NCBI RefSeq assembly: GCF_025847275.1 | Contig: NZ_JAOZEV010000004.1 | Coordinates: 248,001-312,000 of the forward strand | Direction of reading: 5' to 3' | DNA: 64,000 nt | Origin: Flavobacterium frigoritolerans | GTDB lineage: Bacteria; Bacteroidota; Bacteroidia; Flavobacteriales; Flavobacteriaceae | Part shown: positions 1 to 7,501 of the stretch, piece after piece | Layout of the letters: each line of letters starts with the position of its first letter | Position numbering within the stretch: the stretch's first letter is position 1 | Made by a program: the position numbers and the translations under genes | Notes under the pieces: generated by a model | Database searches by the model: none | Told to the model about the DNA's origin: nothing | The model's input: the letters and a program-made list of their open reading frames with translations, nothing else

Positions 1-102
1 AATAAATTGATTGTTTCTAAATGTTCTCACCCAACCTTTTGCATTTACTTCCTGAAGCGTCTTTGTACCGTTTAGTAAGTCTTTAACTTTAGTATGTTTC
101 AT
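1..102 (-). CDS. asnS: Asparagine-tRNA ligase, N-terminal fragment
   Basis: Only the first 34 codons are inside the window; the gene runs off the left edge. Reading leftwards from the ATG at 102, the protein starts MKHTKVKDLLNG and continues with GWVRTFRNNQF, the typical start of bacteroidotal AsnRS: the beginning of the N-terminal OB-fold anticodon-binding domain, where GWV(R/K)T(F/V)R is the class IIb signature. The enzyme charges tRNA-Asn with asparagine in the cytoplasm. A TATATTTG promoter box lies about 45 bp upstream. The identification rests on recall of the family N-terminus and is fairly secure despite the short length. Confidence 0.8.
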   Translation of the reverse strand, partial: MKHTKVKDLLNGTKTLQEVNAKGWVRTFRNNQFI

Positions 103-147
103 TTTAAGTATAAAATTGATATTAAAAATTGTCTTTCAATCGAATTG

Positions 148-155
148 CAAATATA
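148..155 (-). promoter_or_regulatory. -7 promoter box of asnS
   Basis: On the minus strand the sequence reads TATATTTG, a perfect match to the Bacteroidota -7 consensus TAnnTTTG, about 45 bp upstream of the asnS start. No convincing TTTG -33 box was found. Confidence 0.5.
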
Positions 156-189
156 ATCGAAATGTTTGTAAATGCCATAAGGAGTCAAT

Positions 190-470
190 TGTAATTAGAA
201 AATGTGTCGATTTGGTATTTGGTTAATTAGAAAAAGGGAAATGTGTCAATGAGTAAATGTATCAATTTTATAAGGTTTCTTTTAATCTTGTATATATGAT
301 TAATTTTTGTTGCTATCTAGCTTATAAGATACTGTACCGTTATGCTAAGAGGTTTTTAATTGTATAACATAGTAAAAACAAAAACCTCAATAGATTTAAA
401 AATCTATCGAGGTTTTATAAAATTAGTTCATCGAGCAATTATCTCATTTTCTAATTGGCACATTTTATCA
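190..470. repeat. Intergenic region with short AATTAGAAAATG(T/A)G repeats
   Basis: The gene-free stretch 103-470 holds repeated copies of a short motif. AATTAGAAAATGTGTC occurs near 194-209, a variant AATTAGAAAAAGGGAAATG near 225-244, and an ATGTATCAAT remnant near 258-267. An inverted copy lies near 440-465, where the minus strand reads CCAATTAGAAAATGAG. Similar strings recur between genes in Flavobacterium genomes (from memory). A terminator hairpin lies at 381-416. Nothing else was recognised, and there is no coding signal. Confidence 0.45.
381..416 (-). terminator. Terminator of the metallopeptidase gene
   Basis: AAAACCTC-A-ATAGATTT pairs with AAATCTAT-C-GAGGTTTT with one mismatch and a very short loop. 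Read on the minus strand it is followed by TTTTGTTTTTAC. It lies 55 bp beyond the stop codon of the minus-strand gene at 471. Confidence 0.7.
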
Positions 471-1157
471 TTAGTTTCTTCTTCCTCCCATATAAATTGA
501 GACATAATATAATAAAGTTGCAATTGAGCCAATAGCAGCCACTACATAAGTTCGGGCAGCCCATTTCAATGCATCTTTTGCACCAGCTTGTTCTTGTTGT
601 GTAAGCATTCTTTTGTTTTCTAGCCAAGCAAGAGCACGATTACTTGCATCATATTCTACAGGCAAAGTCACAATCGAAAATATTGTTGTTGCTGCAAAAA
701 TGATAATTCCAATTAGTAATAATTGTGGAAAGCTACGAAGCATTAGGATACCTGCAAGCAAGATCCATTGCATATAAGTCGAAGCAACACTTACAATTGG
801 CACTAATTTAGAACGCATTGTTAACCATTGGTAACCTACGGCATGTTGTACAGCGTGTCCACATTCGTGTGCGGCAACGGCAGCTGCAGCAGCATTGCGT
901 TGGTTGTAAACGGCTTCACTTAAATTTACTGTTTTATCTACTGGATTATAATGGTCTGTTAACTGACCTGGTGTCGAAATTACTCTTACATCACGGATAC
1001 CATTATCAGCAAGCATTTTTTCGGCAATCTCAGCACCAGTCATTCCGTTTTGTAATTGCAATTTAGAATATAGTTCGAATTTACTCTTCAGTCTTGAACT
1101 AACTAACCAGCTAAATAACATAATCGCTCCAGCAAGAATTAAATAACTCATTCCCAT
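471..1157 (-). CDS. Zinc metallopeptidase, YugP family
   Basis: This 228-residue membrane protein belongs to the neutral zinc metallopeptidase family typified by Bacillus YugP (Pfam Peptidase_M(YugP)-like, PF04298). The zinc-binding HExxH motif reads HECGH at residues 97-101 and follows an Ala-rich helix. One hydrophobic segment lies at the N-terminus (about residues 4-20) and two or three lie in the C-terminal half (about 118-160 and 200-222), so the active site sits between membrane segments. The length is usual for the family. Substrates are unknown. The gene appears monocistronic, with a terminator downstream and a divergent repeat region upstream. Confidence 0.85.
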   Translation of the reverse strand: MGMSYLILAGAIMLFSWLVSSRLKSKFELYSKLQLQNGMTGAEIAEKMLADNGIRDVRVISTPGQLTDHYNPVDKTVNLSEAVYNQRNAAAAAVAAHECGHAVQHAVGYQWLTMRSKLVPIVSVASTYMQWILLAGILMLRSFPQLLLIGIIIFAATTIFSIVTLPVEYDASNRALAWLENKRMLTQQEQAGAKDALKWAARTYVVAAIGSIATLLYYVSIYMGGRRN

Positions 1158-1256
1158 ATCTTTTTGTTTTTTAGTTTATTGTTTAAAGTTACTAGATAAA
1201 TAGCAATTTCTGAACCAAATTAAAAAAATGTCATTTTGTCATTTTTAAAATAAAAA

Positions 1257-1290
1257 AATCCAAATTCCAACATGCATTGGAATTTGGATT
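1257..1290. terminator. Perfect hairpin downstream of leuS
   Basis: AATCCAAATTCCAA (1257-1270) pairs perfectly with TTGGAATTTGGATT (1277-1290) around the loop CATGCA. There are A residues on the left and T residues on the right, so it could terminate in either direction. It lies about 200 bp downstream of leuS, and also upstream of the metallopeptidase gene. Confidence 0.55.
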
Positions 1291-1310
1291 TTAAATATTG
1301 CATAATTAAT

Positions 1311-1452
1311 TTTAACACATAGAAACATAAGTTTTGCACTCTCAGAAAAGGTGTTTCACTTGTTTTAAATGCACACAGTCAGCTATGTGAAAGAAATATA
1401 TTTCTTTTTTTGCTCTTTTTTACACATAAAAGCTATGTTTCTATGTGTTAAA
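1311..1452. repeat. 142-bp element with perfect 19-bp terminal inverted repeats
   Basis: TTTAACACATAGAAACATA (1311-1329) is repeated as its exact reverse complement at 1434-1452. The interior holds no ORF. Part of it (1350-1389, GGTGTTTCACTTGTTTT onward to CTATGTG) matches a second, degenerate copy at 5339-5378. This looks like a small non-autonomous (MITE-like) or REP-like repeat sitting between leuS and the metallopeptidase gene. No target-site duplication was convincingly identified. Confidence 0.7.
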
Positions 1453-1493
1453 TGAAATTTAAATGAATTATACCCAACGGGTTAATGTGCGTA

Positions 1494-4400
1494 TTACCCA
1501 ACTAAATTAATGATTTTTCCAGGAACGATAATTACTTTGTTTGGTGTTTTACCATCCAATTGTCTTAACGTTCTTTCATCTTTCATAATGATTTCTTCGA
1601 TTTGCTCTTTGGTTAAATCTAAAGGCAATTCGATTGTGAAACGCATTTTTCCGTTAAATGAAACTGGGTATTCTTTACTGCTTTCTACCAAATGTTTAGG
1701 CTCGAAAGTAGGGAAAGCAACAGTTGCAATAGATGTTGTATGACCTAATAACGACCATAATTCTTCTGCGATATGTGGTGCATAAGGCGAAATTACAATT
1801 GCTAAAGGCTCAAGTATAGCACGAGAATGACAGTTTTGTGTAGATAATTCGTTTACACAAATCATAAACTGAGAAACCGATGTGTTAAAAGAGAAACTCT
1901 CAACATCTTCTACCACTTTTTTAATGGTTTTATGCAATGATTTTAAGTTGTCTTTTGTTGGCTCATCATTGGTAATAATTAAACCGTTATCATCAAAATA
2001 CAAACGACATAATTTTTTCAAGAAACCAAATACTCCCGAAATTCCAGCAGTATTCCAAGGTTTAGCTTGCTCTAATGGTCCTAAGAACATTTCGTATAAA
2101 CGTAAGGTATCAGCACCATATTCATTACAAATATCATCTGGTGTAACTACATTATAATATGATTTCGACATTTTTTCGACCTCACGACCTACAATGTATT
2201 TACCGTTCTCCTCAGTAATGAATTCTGCATTTTGGAAATCATCTCTCCAAGCTTTAAATTTTTCAATATCTAATTCATCAGAAGAATTTACTATTGAAAC
2301 ATCAGCATGAATAGCATTAGTGGTAATGTTAAATAAAGACATGTCTTCCTTTTTTAAATTACTTAATTTAGAACTTAAATTAGGAAACTCAATAATTAAG
2401 TGTTTTTTAACTTCATCAAAACTTTTTGAGATAACAATTTCGTCAATAATTTTTCTAAAATTATTTACATCATTATATTTTGCTGTAATAAAAAATGTTG
2501 GAATTTTTAATGACAGTCCCGTTAATCTTATATCTAAACTTTCAATATAGAAAAAAGGTGTAATTCTATAAACAAATGCACTAGTTCCCAAAATCATTCC
2601 CTGATTAATCAGTTTTTTGAATGGCTCTTCAGTTGGAGCAAAACCTTTGTCTTTTAGGAATTTATTCCAAAAACGAGAATATAATAAATGCCCAGTTGCA
2701 TGTTCGCTTCCTCCAATATATAAATCAACACTTTCCCAATATGCTAATGCTTCTTTGCTTGCAAATTCGTTTTCGTTATGTGCATCCATATAACGCATCC
2801 AGTACCAAGAACTTCCTGCCCAACCCGGCATAGTATTCAATTCTAATGGAAATATAGTTTTATGGTCAATCAACTGTGTACTAACAACTAAACACTGTAC
2901 ACTGTCCCAAGCCCAAACAGTTGCATTTCCTAAAGGAGGCAATCCGTCTTCGGTTGGTAAATATTTTTCTACTTCAGGTAAAATAATTGGTAAATGTTGC
3001 GCTGCAATCATTTGTGGCAATCCATTTACATAATATACAGGGAAAGGTTCTCCCCAATAACGCTGACGTGAAAATACTGCATCACGCAAACGGTAATTGG
3101 TTTTTCCTGTTCCTTGATTTAGTTTTTCTAATTCTGCTATCGCTTTTTGAGTTGCCTCTTTGTAATTTAATCCGTTTAAGAAATCAGAATTTGCAATTTC
3201 AACATTGTCTTTTGAGCCGTAAGCAGCTTCAGAAATATCAACATTGGCAAAAATATTCTTGATTTCTGGCATTCCGTTTTGACCTTTAAAGAAATTGGCA
3301 AAAGCATAATCTCTTTCGTCTCCACAAGGAACCGCCATTACTGCACCTGTTCCGTATCCTGCCAAAACATAATCGCCAATCCAAACCGGAATTGGTTCTT
3401 TTGTAAAAGGATGTTCTGCATAAGCACCTGTAAATACTCCCGAAATAGTTTTTACGTCGGCCATACGCTCACGCTCAGAACGTTTTGCCGTTTTTTCGAT
3501 ATAGGCTTCAATCGCTGCTTTTTGTTCTGGAGTTGTAATCTCAGCAACCAAAGGATGTTCTGGAGCCAATGTCATAAACGTAACTCCAAAAATAGTATCA
3601 GGACGTGTCGTAAATACTTCGATAACAGAGTCTAAAGTCGAAGGTCCAAAGTCAGAAAGTGTAGCTTCACTTTCGACATTCGACTTTTGACTTTTGACAT
3701 GAAATTTAACTAGTGCTCCAACCGATTTTCCAATCCAATTTCTTTGTGATTCTTTTATAGATTCACTCCAGTCGATATCGTTAAGACCTTGTAACAAACG
3801 TTCTGCATAAGCAGATATACGCATGCTCCATTGTGTCATCTTTTTACGAATTACAGGATAGCCTCCACGCTCAGAAACTCCGTTTACGATTTCGTCATTT
3901 GCTAAAACAGTTCCTAAACCAGGACACCAGTTTACTTCGGTTTCTGCTAAATAGGTTAATCTGTATTGTAATAGTATTTTTTGTTGCTCATCAGACGAGA
4001 ATGATGTCCATTCGCTTGACGAAAAACTTGCTATATTATCATCGCAAACTGCATTTACAGTTGCATTTCCTTCTTTTTCAAAAACAGAAACCAAAGTCGA
4101 AATGTCTTCGGCTTTATCAGCATCTTTATTGTACCAAGAATTAAACAATTGGATAAAAATCCATTGTGTATGCTTGTAATAATCAGGATTCGAAGTACGA
4201 ACTTCTCTGTCCCAATCAAATGAGAATCCTATTTTATCTAATTGTTTTCTGTATCCAGCAATTTGCTTTCCTTCTTTATCAACACCACCATCAATATTTA
4301 CGCGAGTAGTATCTTCTGGACGTTGACCTGTTTGTATCGCATATTGCTCTGCAGGCAATCCGAAGCTATCGTAACCCATTGGATGCAAAACATTAAAACC

Positions 4401-4604
4401 TTGATGTCTTTTAAAACGAGAATACACATCTGAAGCAATATAACCTAGCGGATGCCCTACGTGTAAGCCTGCTCCAGATGGATAAGGAAACATATCTAGT
4501 ACGTAATGTTTCGGCTTTTCGGAATTGTTTTCGGCTGCAAAAGTTTTATTGTCTGCCCAATATTTTTGCCATTTGGCGTCTATTTCAATCGGATTGTATT
4601 TCAT
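1494..4604 (-). CDS. leuS: Leucine-tRNA ligase with two in-frame insertions
   Basis: This cytoplasmic class I synthetase charges tRNA-Leu. The HIGH motif reads HVGH at residues 48-51 and KMSKS is at 811-815. The CP1 editing domain carries TTRPDTIFG and GTGAVMAVPCGDERD. The C-terminal anticodon-binding and LeuRS-specific domains end with PNKVIIVPGK. At 1036 residues it is longer than the roughly 930-950 expected for Flavobacterium. The excess maps to two places: residues 302-326, encoded by a 72-bp palindromic repeat just before the editing-domain TTRPDT motif, and an 84-residue stretch (about 681-764) between AFVYR and IHADVS, where I recall about 20 residues in relatives. Both keep the frame. 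A good promoter precedes the gene at 4670-4700. Aminoacylation residues look intact. Confidence 0.95.
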   Translation of the reverse strand: MKYNPIEIDAKWQKYWADNKTFAAENNSEKPKHYVLDMFPYPSGAGLHVGHPLGYIASDVYSRFKRHQGFNVLHPMGYDSFGLPAEQYAIQTGQRPEDTTRVNIDGGVDKEGKQIAGYRKQLDKIGFSFDWDREVRTSNPDYYKHTQWIFIQLFNSWYNKDADKAEDISTLVSVFEKEGNATVNAVCDDNIASFSSSEWTSFSSDEQQKILLQYRLTYLAETEVNWCPGLGTVLANDEIVNGVSERGGYPVIRKKMTQWSMRISAYAERLLQGLNDIDWSESIKESQRNWIGKSVGALVKFHVKSQKSNVESEATLSDFGPSTLDSVIEVFTTRPDTIFGVTFMTLAPEHPLVAEITTPEQKAAIEAYIEKTAKRSERERMADVKTISGVFTGAYAEHPFTKEPIPVWIGDYVLAGYGTGAVMAVPCGDERDYAFANFFKGQNGMPEIKNIFANVDISEAAYGSKDNVEIANSDFLNGLNYKEATQKAIAELEKLNQGTGKTNYRLRDAVFSRQRYWGEPFPVYYVNGLPQMIAAQHLPIILPEVEKYLPTEDGLPPLGNATVWAWDSVQCLVVSTQLIDHKTIFPLELNTMPGWAGSSWYWMRYMDAHNENEFASKEALAYWESVDLYIGGSEHATGHLLYSRFWNKFLKDKGFAPTEEPFKKLINQGMILGTSAFVYRITPFFYIESLDIRLTGLSLKIPTFFITAKYNDVNNFRKIIDEIVISKSFDEVKKHLIIEFPNLSSKLSNLKKEDMSLFNITTNAIHADVSIVNSSDELDIEKFKAWRDDFQNAEFITEENGKYIVGREVEKMSKSYYNVVTPDDICNEYGADTLRLYEMFLGPLEQAKPWNTAGISGVFGFLKKLCRLYFDDNGLIITNDEPTKDNLKSLHKTIKKVVEDVESFSFNTSVSQFMICVNELSTQNCHSRAILEPLAIVISPYAPHIAEELWSLLGHTTSIATVAFPTFEPKHLVESSKEYPVSFNGKMRFTIELPLDLTKEQIEEIIMKDERTLRQLDGKTPNKVIIVPGKIINLVG
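3629..3700. repeat. 72-bp palindromic repeat inside the leuS reading frame
   Basis: Two 33-nt arms, 3629-3661 and 3668-3700, form an imperfect inverted repeat around TAGCTT. Both arms are built from GTCnAA(A/T)GTC units (for example AGTCTAAAGTCGAAGG on the left, CGACTTTTGACTTTTGAC on the right). Such units are typical of intergenic repeats in Flavobacterium. The length is exactly 24 codons, so leuS stays open through it (residues 302-326). Confidence 0.7.
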
Positions 4605-4669
4605 TCTGTAAGGTTCAAAGGTTCAGAGTGACAAAGATTTTAAGGTTTTATCACTGAATTATAAGTTCG

Positions 4670-4700
4670 CAAATTTACGTTTATTGTGCATTGTACCAAA
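4670..4700 (-). promoter_or_regulatory. leuS promoter
   Basis: On the minus strand there is a TTTG -33 box (4697-4700), a 19-bp spacer and a TAAATTTG -7 box (4670-4677), a complete Bacteroidota-type promoter. The roughly 60-nt leader (4605-4665) contains a GGTTCAAAGGTTCAGAGTG repeat string, also seen in part at 8108-8140. Confidence 0.75.
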
Positions 4701-4734
4701 GTAATTTTTTAAGATATAAGTTTAATGATAAAAA

Positions 4735-4768
4735 TCAGTATTTAAAAAAGTCTGAACACTTAAATTTG
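4735..4768 (+). promoter_or_regulatory. Promoter of the modE-like gene with a possible operator
   Basis: TAAATTTG (4761-4768) is a perfect -7 box. Directly upstream, 4735-4755 reads TCAGTAT then TTAAAAAAG then TCTGA. This resembles the half-sites of the two 26-bp palindromes found downstream (TCAGTAT...ATACTGA) but is shorter and less symmetrical. If it is an operator, its position between -33 and -7 would fit autorepression (inference). Confidence 0.4.
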
Positions 4769-4873
4769 TGTTTTGCAGATAGAAATGATTTTTTTAATTT
4801 TTTAACATTTAGGCAATTGAAAGAATAATTTTACTTAAAATTTGAGTATTTTAGAGGCGTTTTTAAAAGATAA

Positions 4874-5221
4874 ATGGGAGATAATAAAAAATATTCTATC
4901 GAGGTTAGACTTTGGATTGAAGAAGCCGAAGGTCCTTTTTTAGGTATTGGCAAAATTTGGTTATTAGAGAATATAAGAAAGACAGGCTCTATAACTAATG
5001 CTGCTAAAGAAATGAAAATGGCTTACAGGCAAGCCTGGCAATTGGTTGAAGAGATGAACCAGCGTGCCGAATCACCTTTGGTAGAAAAACTCTTGGGAGG
5101 AAAAGGTGGCGGAGGGGCACGATTGACAGAAGCTGGTGAAACTGCAATTACAGTATTTTATGAAATCGAAAGAAGAATTAAAGATTTTGCTCAAAAAGAA
5201 GTTCAAAATTTAAAGTTCTAA
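4874..5221 (+). CDS. ModE-like winged-helix transcriptional regulator
   Basis: This 115-residue protein matches only the N-terminal DNA-binding domain of the molybdate regulator ModE. Key pieces are IRKTGSITNAAKEMKMAYRQ (recognition-helix region, about residues 37-56), AWQLVEEMNQ, and the glycine-rich wing GGKGGGGARLTEAG, a ModE_N hallmark. The C-terminal molbindin domains that bind oxyanion in E. coli ModE are absent, so ligand sensing, if any, must use another partner. It lies 253 bp upstream of a TonB-dependent receptor on the same strand, with palindromic candidate operators between them. LysR-type automatic annotation would be a mislabel, because there is no substrate domain. Confidence 0.85.
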   Translation: MGDNKKYSIEVRLWIEEAEGPFLGIGKIWLLENIRKTGSITNAAKEMKMAYRQAWQLVEEMNQRAESPLVEKLLGGKGGGGARLTEAGETAITVFYEIERRIKDFAQKEVQNLKF

Positions 5222-5234
5222 ATTTTTTTAATAA

Positions 5235-5260
5235 TCAGTGTTCATTTTAAAACATACTGA
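5235..5260. promoter_or_regulatory. Candidate operator, copy 1 (26-bp palindrome)
   Basis: The site reads TCAGTG-TTC-ATTTTAAAA-C-ATACTGA. It has an imperfect dyad (TCAGTg.. / ..ATACTGA) around a central TTTTAAAA and starts 13 bp after the ModE-like stop codon. It is almost identical to the second copy at 5442-5467. The size is close to that of classical ModE boxes, but the half-site sequence differs. Confidence 0.45.
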
Positions 5261-5297
5261 AAAAATTGACTAATAATAGCATTGAGGCTAATTGTTC

Positions 5298-5383
5298 TTA
5301 ACAGATAGAGACATAGCTTTTATAAGTTAAAAAAAACAGGCGTTCCACTTATTTAAAATTCACATAGCGATCTATGTGTTGAA
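5298..5383. repeat. Degenerate copy of the 1311-1452 intergenic element
   Basis: It begins TTAACAGATAGAGACATA and ends TCTATGTGTTGAA, which correspond to the terminal repeats of the element at 1311-1452. The segment 5339-5378 aligns with 1350-1389 with roughly three quarters identity by eye. It lies between the two 26-bp palindromes. Confidence 0.55.
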
Positions 5384-5441
5384 TGTTTTTAGAAATTATA
5401 CAAAACGGATTAATTGTAATCCAAAATAAAAACGCTAATCA

Positions 5442-5467
5442 TCAGTATTCTTTTAAAAACATACTGA
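5442..5467. promoter_or_regulatory. Candidate operator, copy 2 (26-bp palindrome)
   Basis: TCAGTAT-TC-TTTTAAAAAC-ATACTGA has perfect 7-bp half-sites TCAGTAT/ATACTGA around an AT core. It ends 16 bp before the ATG of the TonB-dependent receptor. Binding here would overlap the leader or translation start, fitting repression or an RNA hairpin. The link to the ModE-like protein is inferred from position. Confidence 0.5.
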
Positions 5468-5483
5468 AAAATTATTGAAAATT

Positions 5484-7484
5484 ATGAAGCTAAAAATTAT
5501 AACGTTTCTATTATTTCCGCTCATTGGTTTATGCCAACAAAATAATTCGGTTGCAACCGATTCAGTAAAATCTTCTAATATGTTTATGCTTGGAGAAGTT
5601 ATTATAAAAAATAATAAAAGCAAGGATACATTAAAAAGGGTGACGACAAAAAAAATGGAGTCGCAAAATAAAATGGATGTTTCGCAGGCATTAAATATGC
5701 TTCCGGGTGTGAGTTTAACGGCTTCGGGACCAAGAAATGAATCTATGGTTTCGATTCGTGGGTTTGATTTAAGACAAGTTCCAGTTTATATGGACGGTAT
5801 TCCGGTTTATGTTCCTTATGATGGTTATGTAGATTTAGCTCGATTTACCACTTTTGACCTTGCTGCTATTGATGTTTCTAAAGGATTTTCATCAGTGCTT
5901 TATGGTCCAAATTCGCTTGGAGGTGCTATTAATCTTATCTCCAGAAAACCTTCGAGAATATTAGAATATGATGGTTCGCTAGGCATGATTAATTCAAACG
6001 GTTATAAAGGGAATATTAATATTGGTTCTAATCTGGGTAAATTTTATGTTCAGGGTGGCTATTCGTATTTGCATCGCGATTCATTTAGAATGTCATCTAA
6101 TTATGTTCCTTCTAAAAACGAAGATGGAGGCGAAAGAGGTAATTCCTATCGTACGGATCAGAAAATTAGCTTTAAAGTAGGGTGGATTCCAACCGAAAAA
6201 AGCGAATATGCAATAGGGTATATTAATCAGCAAGGCAAGAAAGGAAATCCTGTTTATGCGGGAGATGATGTACTTAATTCGCTTTATGCAAAACCTCGCT
6301 ATTGGCAATGGCCTAATTGGGATAAGGAGAGTTATTATTTTATCTCTAATTCAAATTTTGACGATAAGAACAGTTTTAAAACCAGAATATACTACGATAA
6401 ATTTAAAAATAGGTTGAATAGTTATGATGATGATACCTATTCTGCCCAAACAAAACCGTATGCTTTTCAGAGTAATTATAACGATTATACGTATGGAGGA
6501 AATCTGGAATATGATACACAAATAATCCCTAAAAATAACCTTAAGATTGCATTTCATTTTAAAGAAGATGTGCATCGGGAAAATAACCTTGGCGAACCGG
6601 TACGTAATTTTGTAGATAATACTGTATTGATTGGGATTGAAGATGTTTATAAAATTTCAAGCAAGTTTACTTTGGTTCCCGGAGTGAGTTACAACATCAG
6701 GAAAAACAAAGAAGCGGAAGATTATAATAGCACGACAAAAGTAATTTCTGATTATCCAACGGCAGATGCAAGTGATGCCTTTAATGCGCAAATAGGATTT
6801 TTTTATCAACCAAATGAGAATCAAAAATTTGGAGCCACCGTTTCGCAGAAAACACGTTTTGCAACTATAAAAGATAGATACTCGTACCGAATGGGAACGG
6901 CAATTCCTAATCCTGACTTGAAGCCAGAAAAAGCGGTGAACTATGAAATAAATTATACAGCAAATCTTTTTAATAAAATAACTTTTCAAACAGCTGTATT
7001 CTATAGTTCGCTTACCGATGCGATTTTAAATGTAAGCAATGTTGCGCCGGGGAAATCGCAAATGCAAAACTTTGGTGAAGCCGAATACATGGGGATTGAA
7101 GCGCAACTGAATTATTTGCTTTTGCAGAATTTATCTTTTAATGTTAATTATACTTATATCGAAAGAAATAACTTAACGGATCCTACTATTCATTTTACCG
7201 ATGTGCCAAATACTAAAGTTATGGGAACGGTAGAATATCAGCCAATAAAACGATTGAGATTAATCGCTAACTCTGAGTTTAATTCGTCTAGAATTAGCAC
7301 TAGTTATGGCACGAGAGTTCCTGATTATACACTTTTAAATTTGTATGGTTCAGGTAAAATGGCTAAAAATTTCAGTATCGATGCTGGAGTAAATAACATA
7401 TTTGATAAGAACTACAGCCTTGTGGAAGGATATCCTGAAGAAGGGCGTAATTTTTTTGTGACACTTCGTTTTTTTAATAACTAA
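5484..7484 (+). CDS. TonB-dependent outer-membrane receptor
   Basis: About 666 residues from the ATG at 5484; a TTG nine bases upstream is open but unlikely, since the signal peptide MKLKIITFLLFPLIGLCQ starts at the ATG. The plug domain (about 50-155) contains SIRGFDLRQVPVYMDGIPV and LYGPNSLGGAINLISRKP; the rest is the 22-strand barrel, ending with an aromatic residue pattern (NFFVTLRFFNN). There is no carboxypeptidase-like N-terminal domain and no SusD partner, so it belongs to the small BtuB/FecA-like receptors for small chelates rather than glycans. The next gene starts 17 bp downstream. Placed after a ModE-like regulator and before a molybdopterin-fold lipoprotein, molybdate or tungstate is a plausible substrate (inference). 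Confidence 0.92.
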   Translation: MKLKIITFLLFPLIGLCQQNNSVATDSVKSSNMFMLGEVIIKNNKSKDTLKRVTTKKMESQNKMDVSQALNMLPGVSLTASGPRNESMVSIRGFDLRQVPVYMDGIPVYVPYDGYVDLARFTTFDLAAIDVSKGFSSVLYGPNSLGGAINLISRKPSRILEYDGSLGMINSNGYKGNINIGSNLGKFYVQGGYSYLHRDSFRMSSNYVPSKNEDGGERGNSYRTDQKISFKVGWIPTEKSEYAIGYINQQGKKGNPVYAGDDVLNSLYAKPRYWQWPNWDKESYYFISNSNFDDKNSFKTRIYYDKFKNRLNSYDDDTYSAQTKPYAFQSNYNDYTYGGNLEYDTQIIPKNNLKIAFHFKEDVHRENNLGEPVRNFVDNTVLIGIEDVYKISSKFTLVPGVSYNIRKNKEAEDYNSTTKVISDYPTADASDAFNAQIGFFYQPNENQKFGATVSQKTRFATIKDRYSYRMGTAIPNPDLKPEKAVNYEINYTANLFNKITFQTAVFYSSLTDAILNVSNVAPGKSQMQNFGEAEYMGIEAQLNYLLLQNLSFNVNYTYIERNNLTDPTIHFTDVPNTKVMGTVEYQPIKRLRLIANSEFNSSRISTSYGTRVPDYTLLNLYGSGKMAKNFSIDAGVNNIFDKNYSLVEGYPEEGRNFFVTLRFFNN

Positions 7485-7501
7485 ATCAAAAATAATTTTA
7501 T

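Noticed and set aside
1494..4604. leuS insertions as assembly or frameshift artefacts
   Set aside because: Both insertions keep the reading frame and both flanks are intact; the first is an exact 24-codon palindromic repeat.
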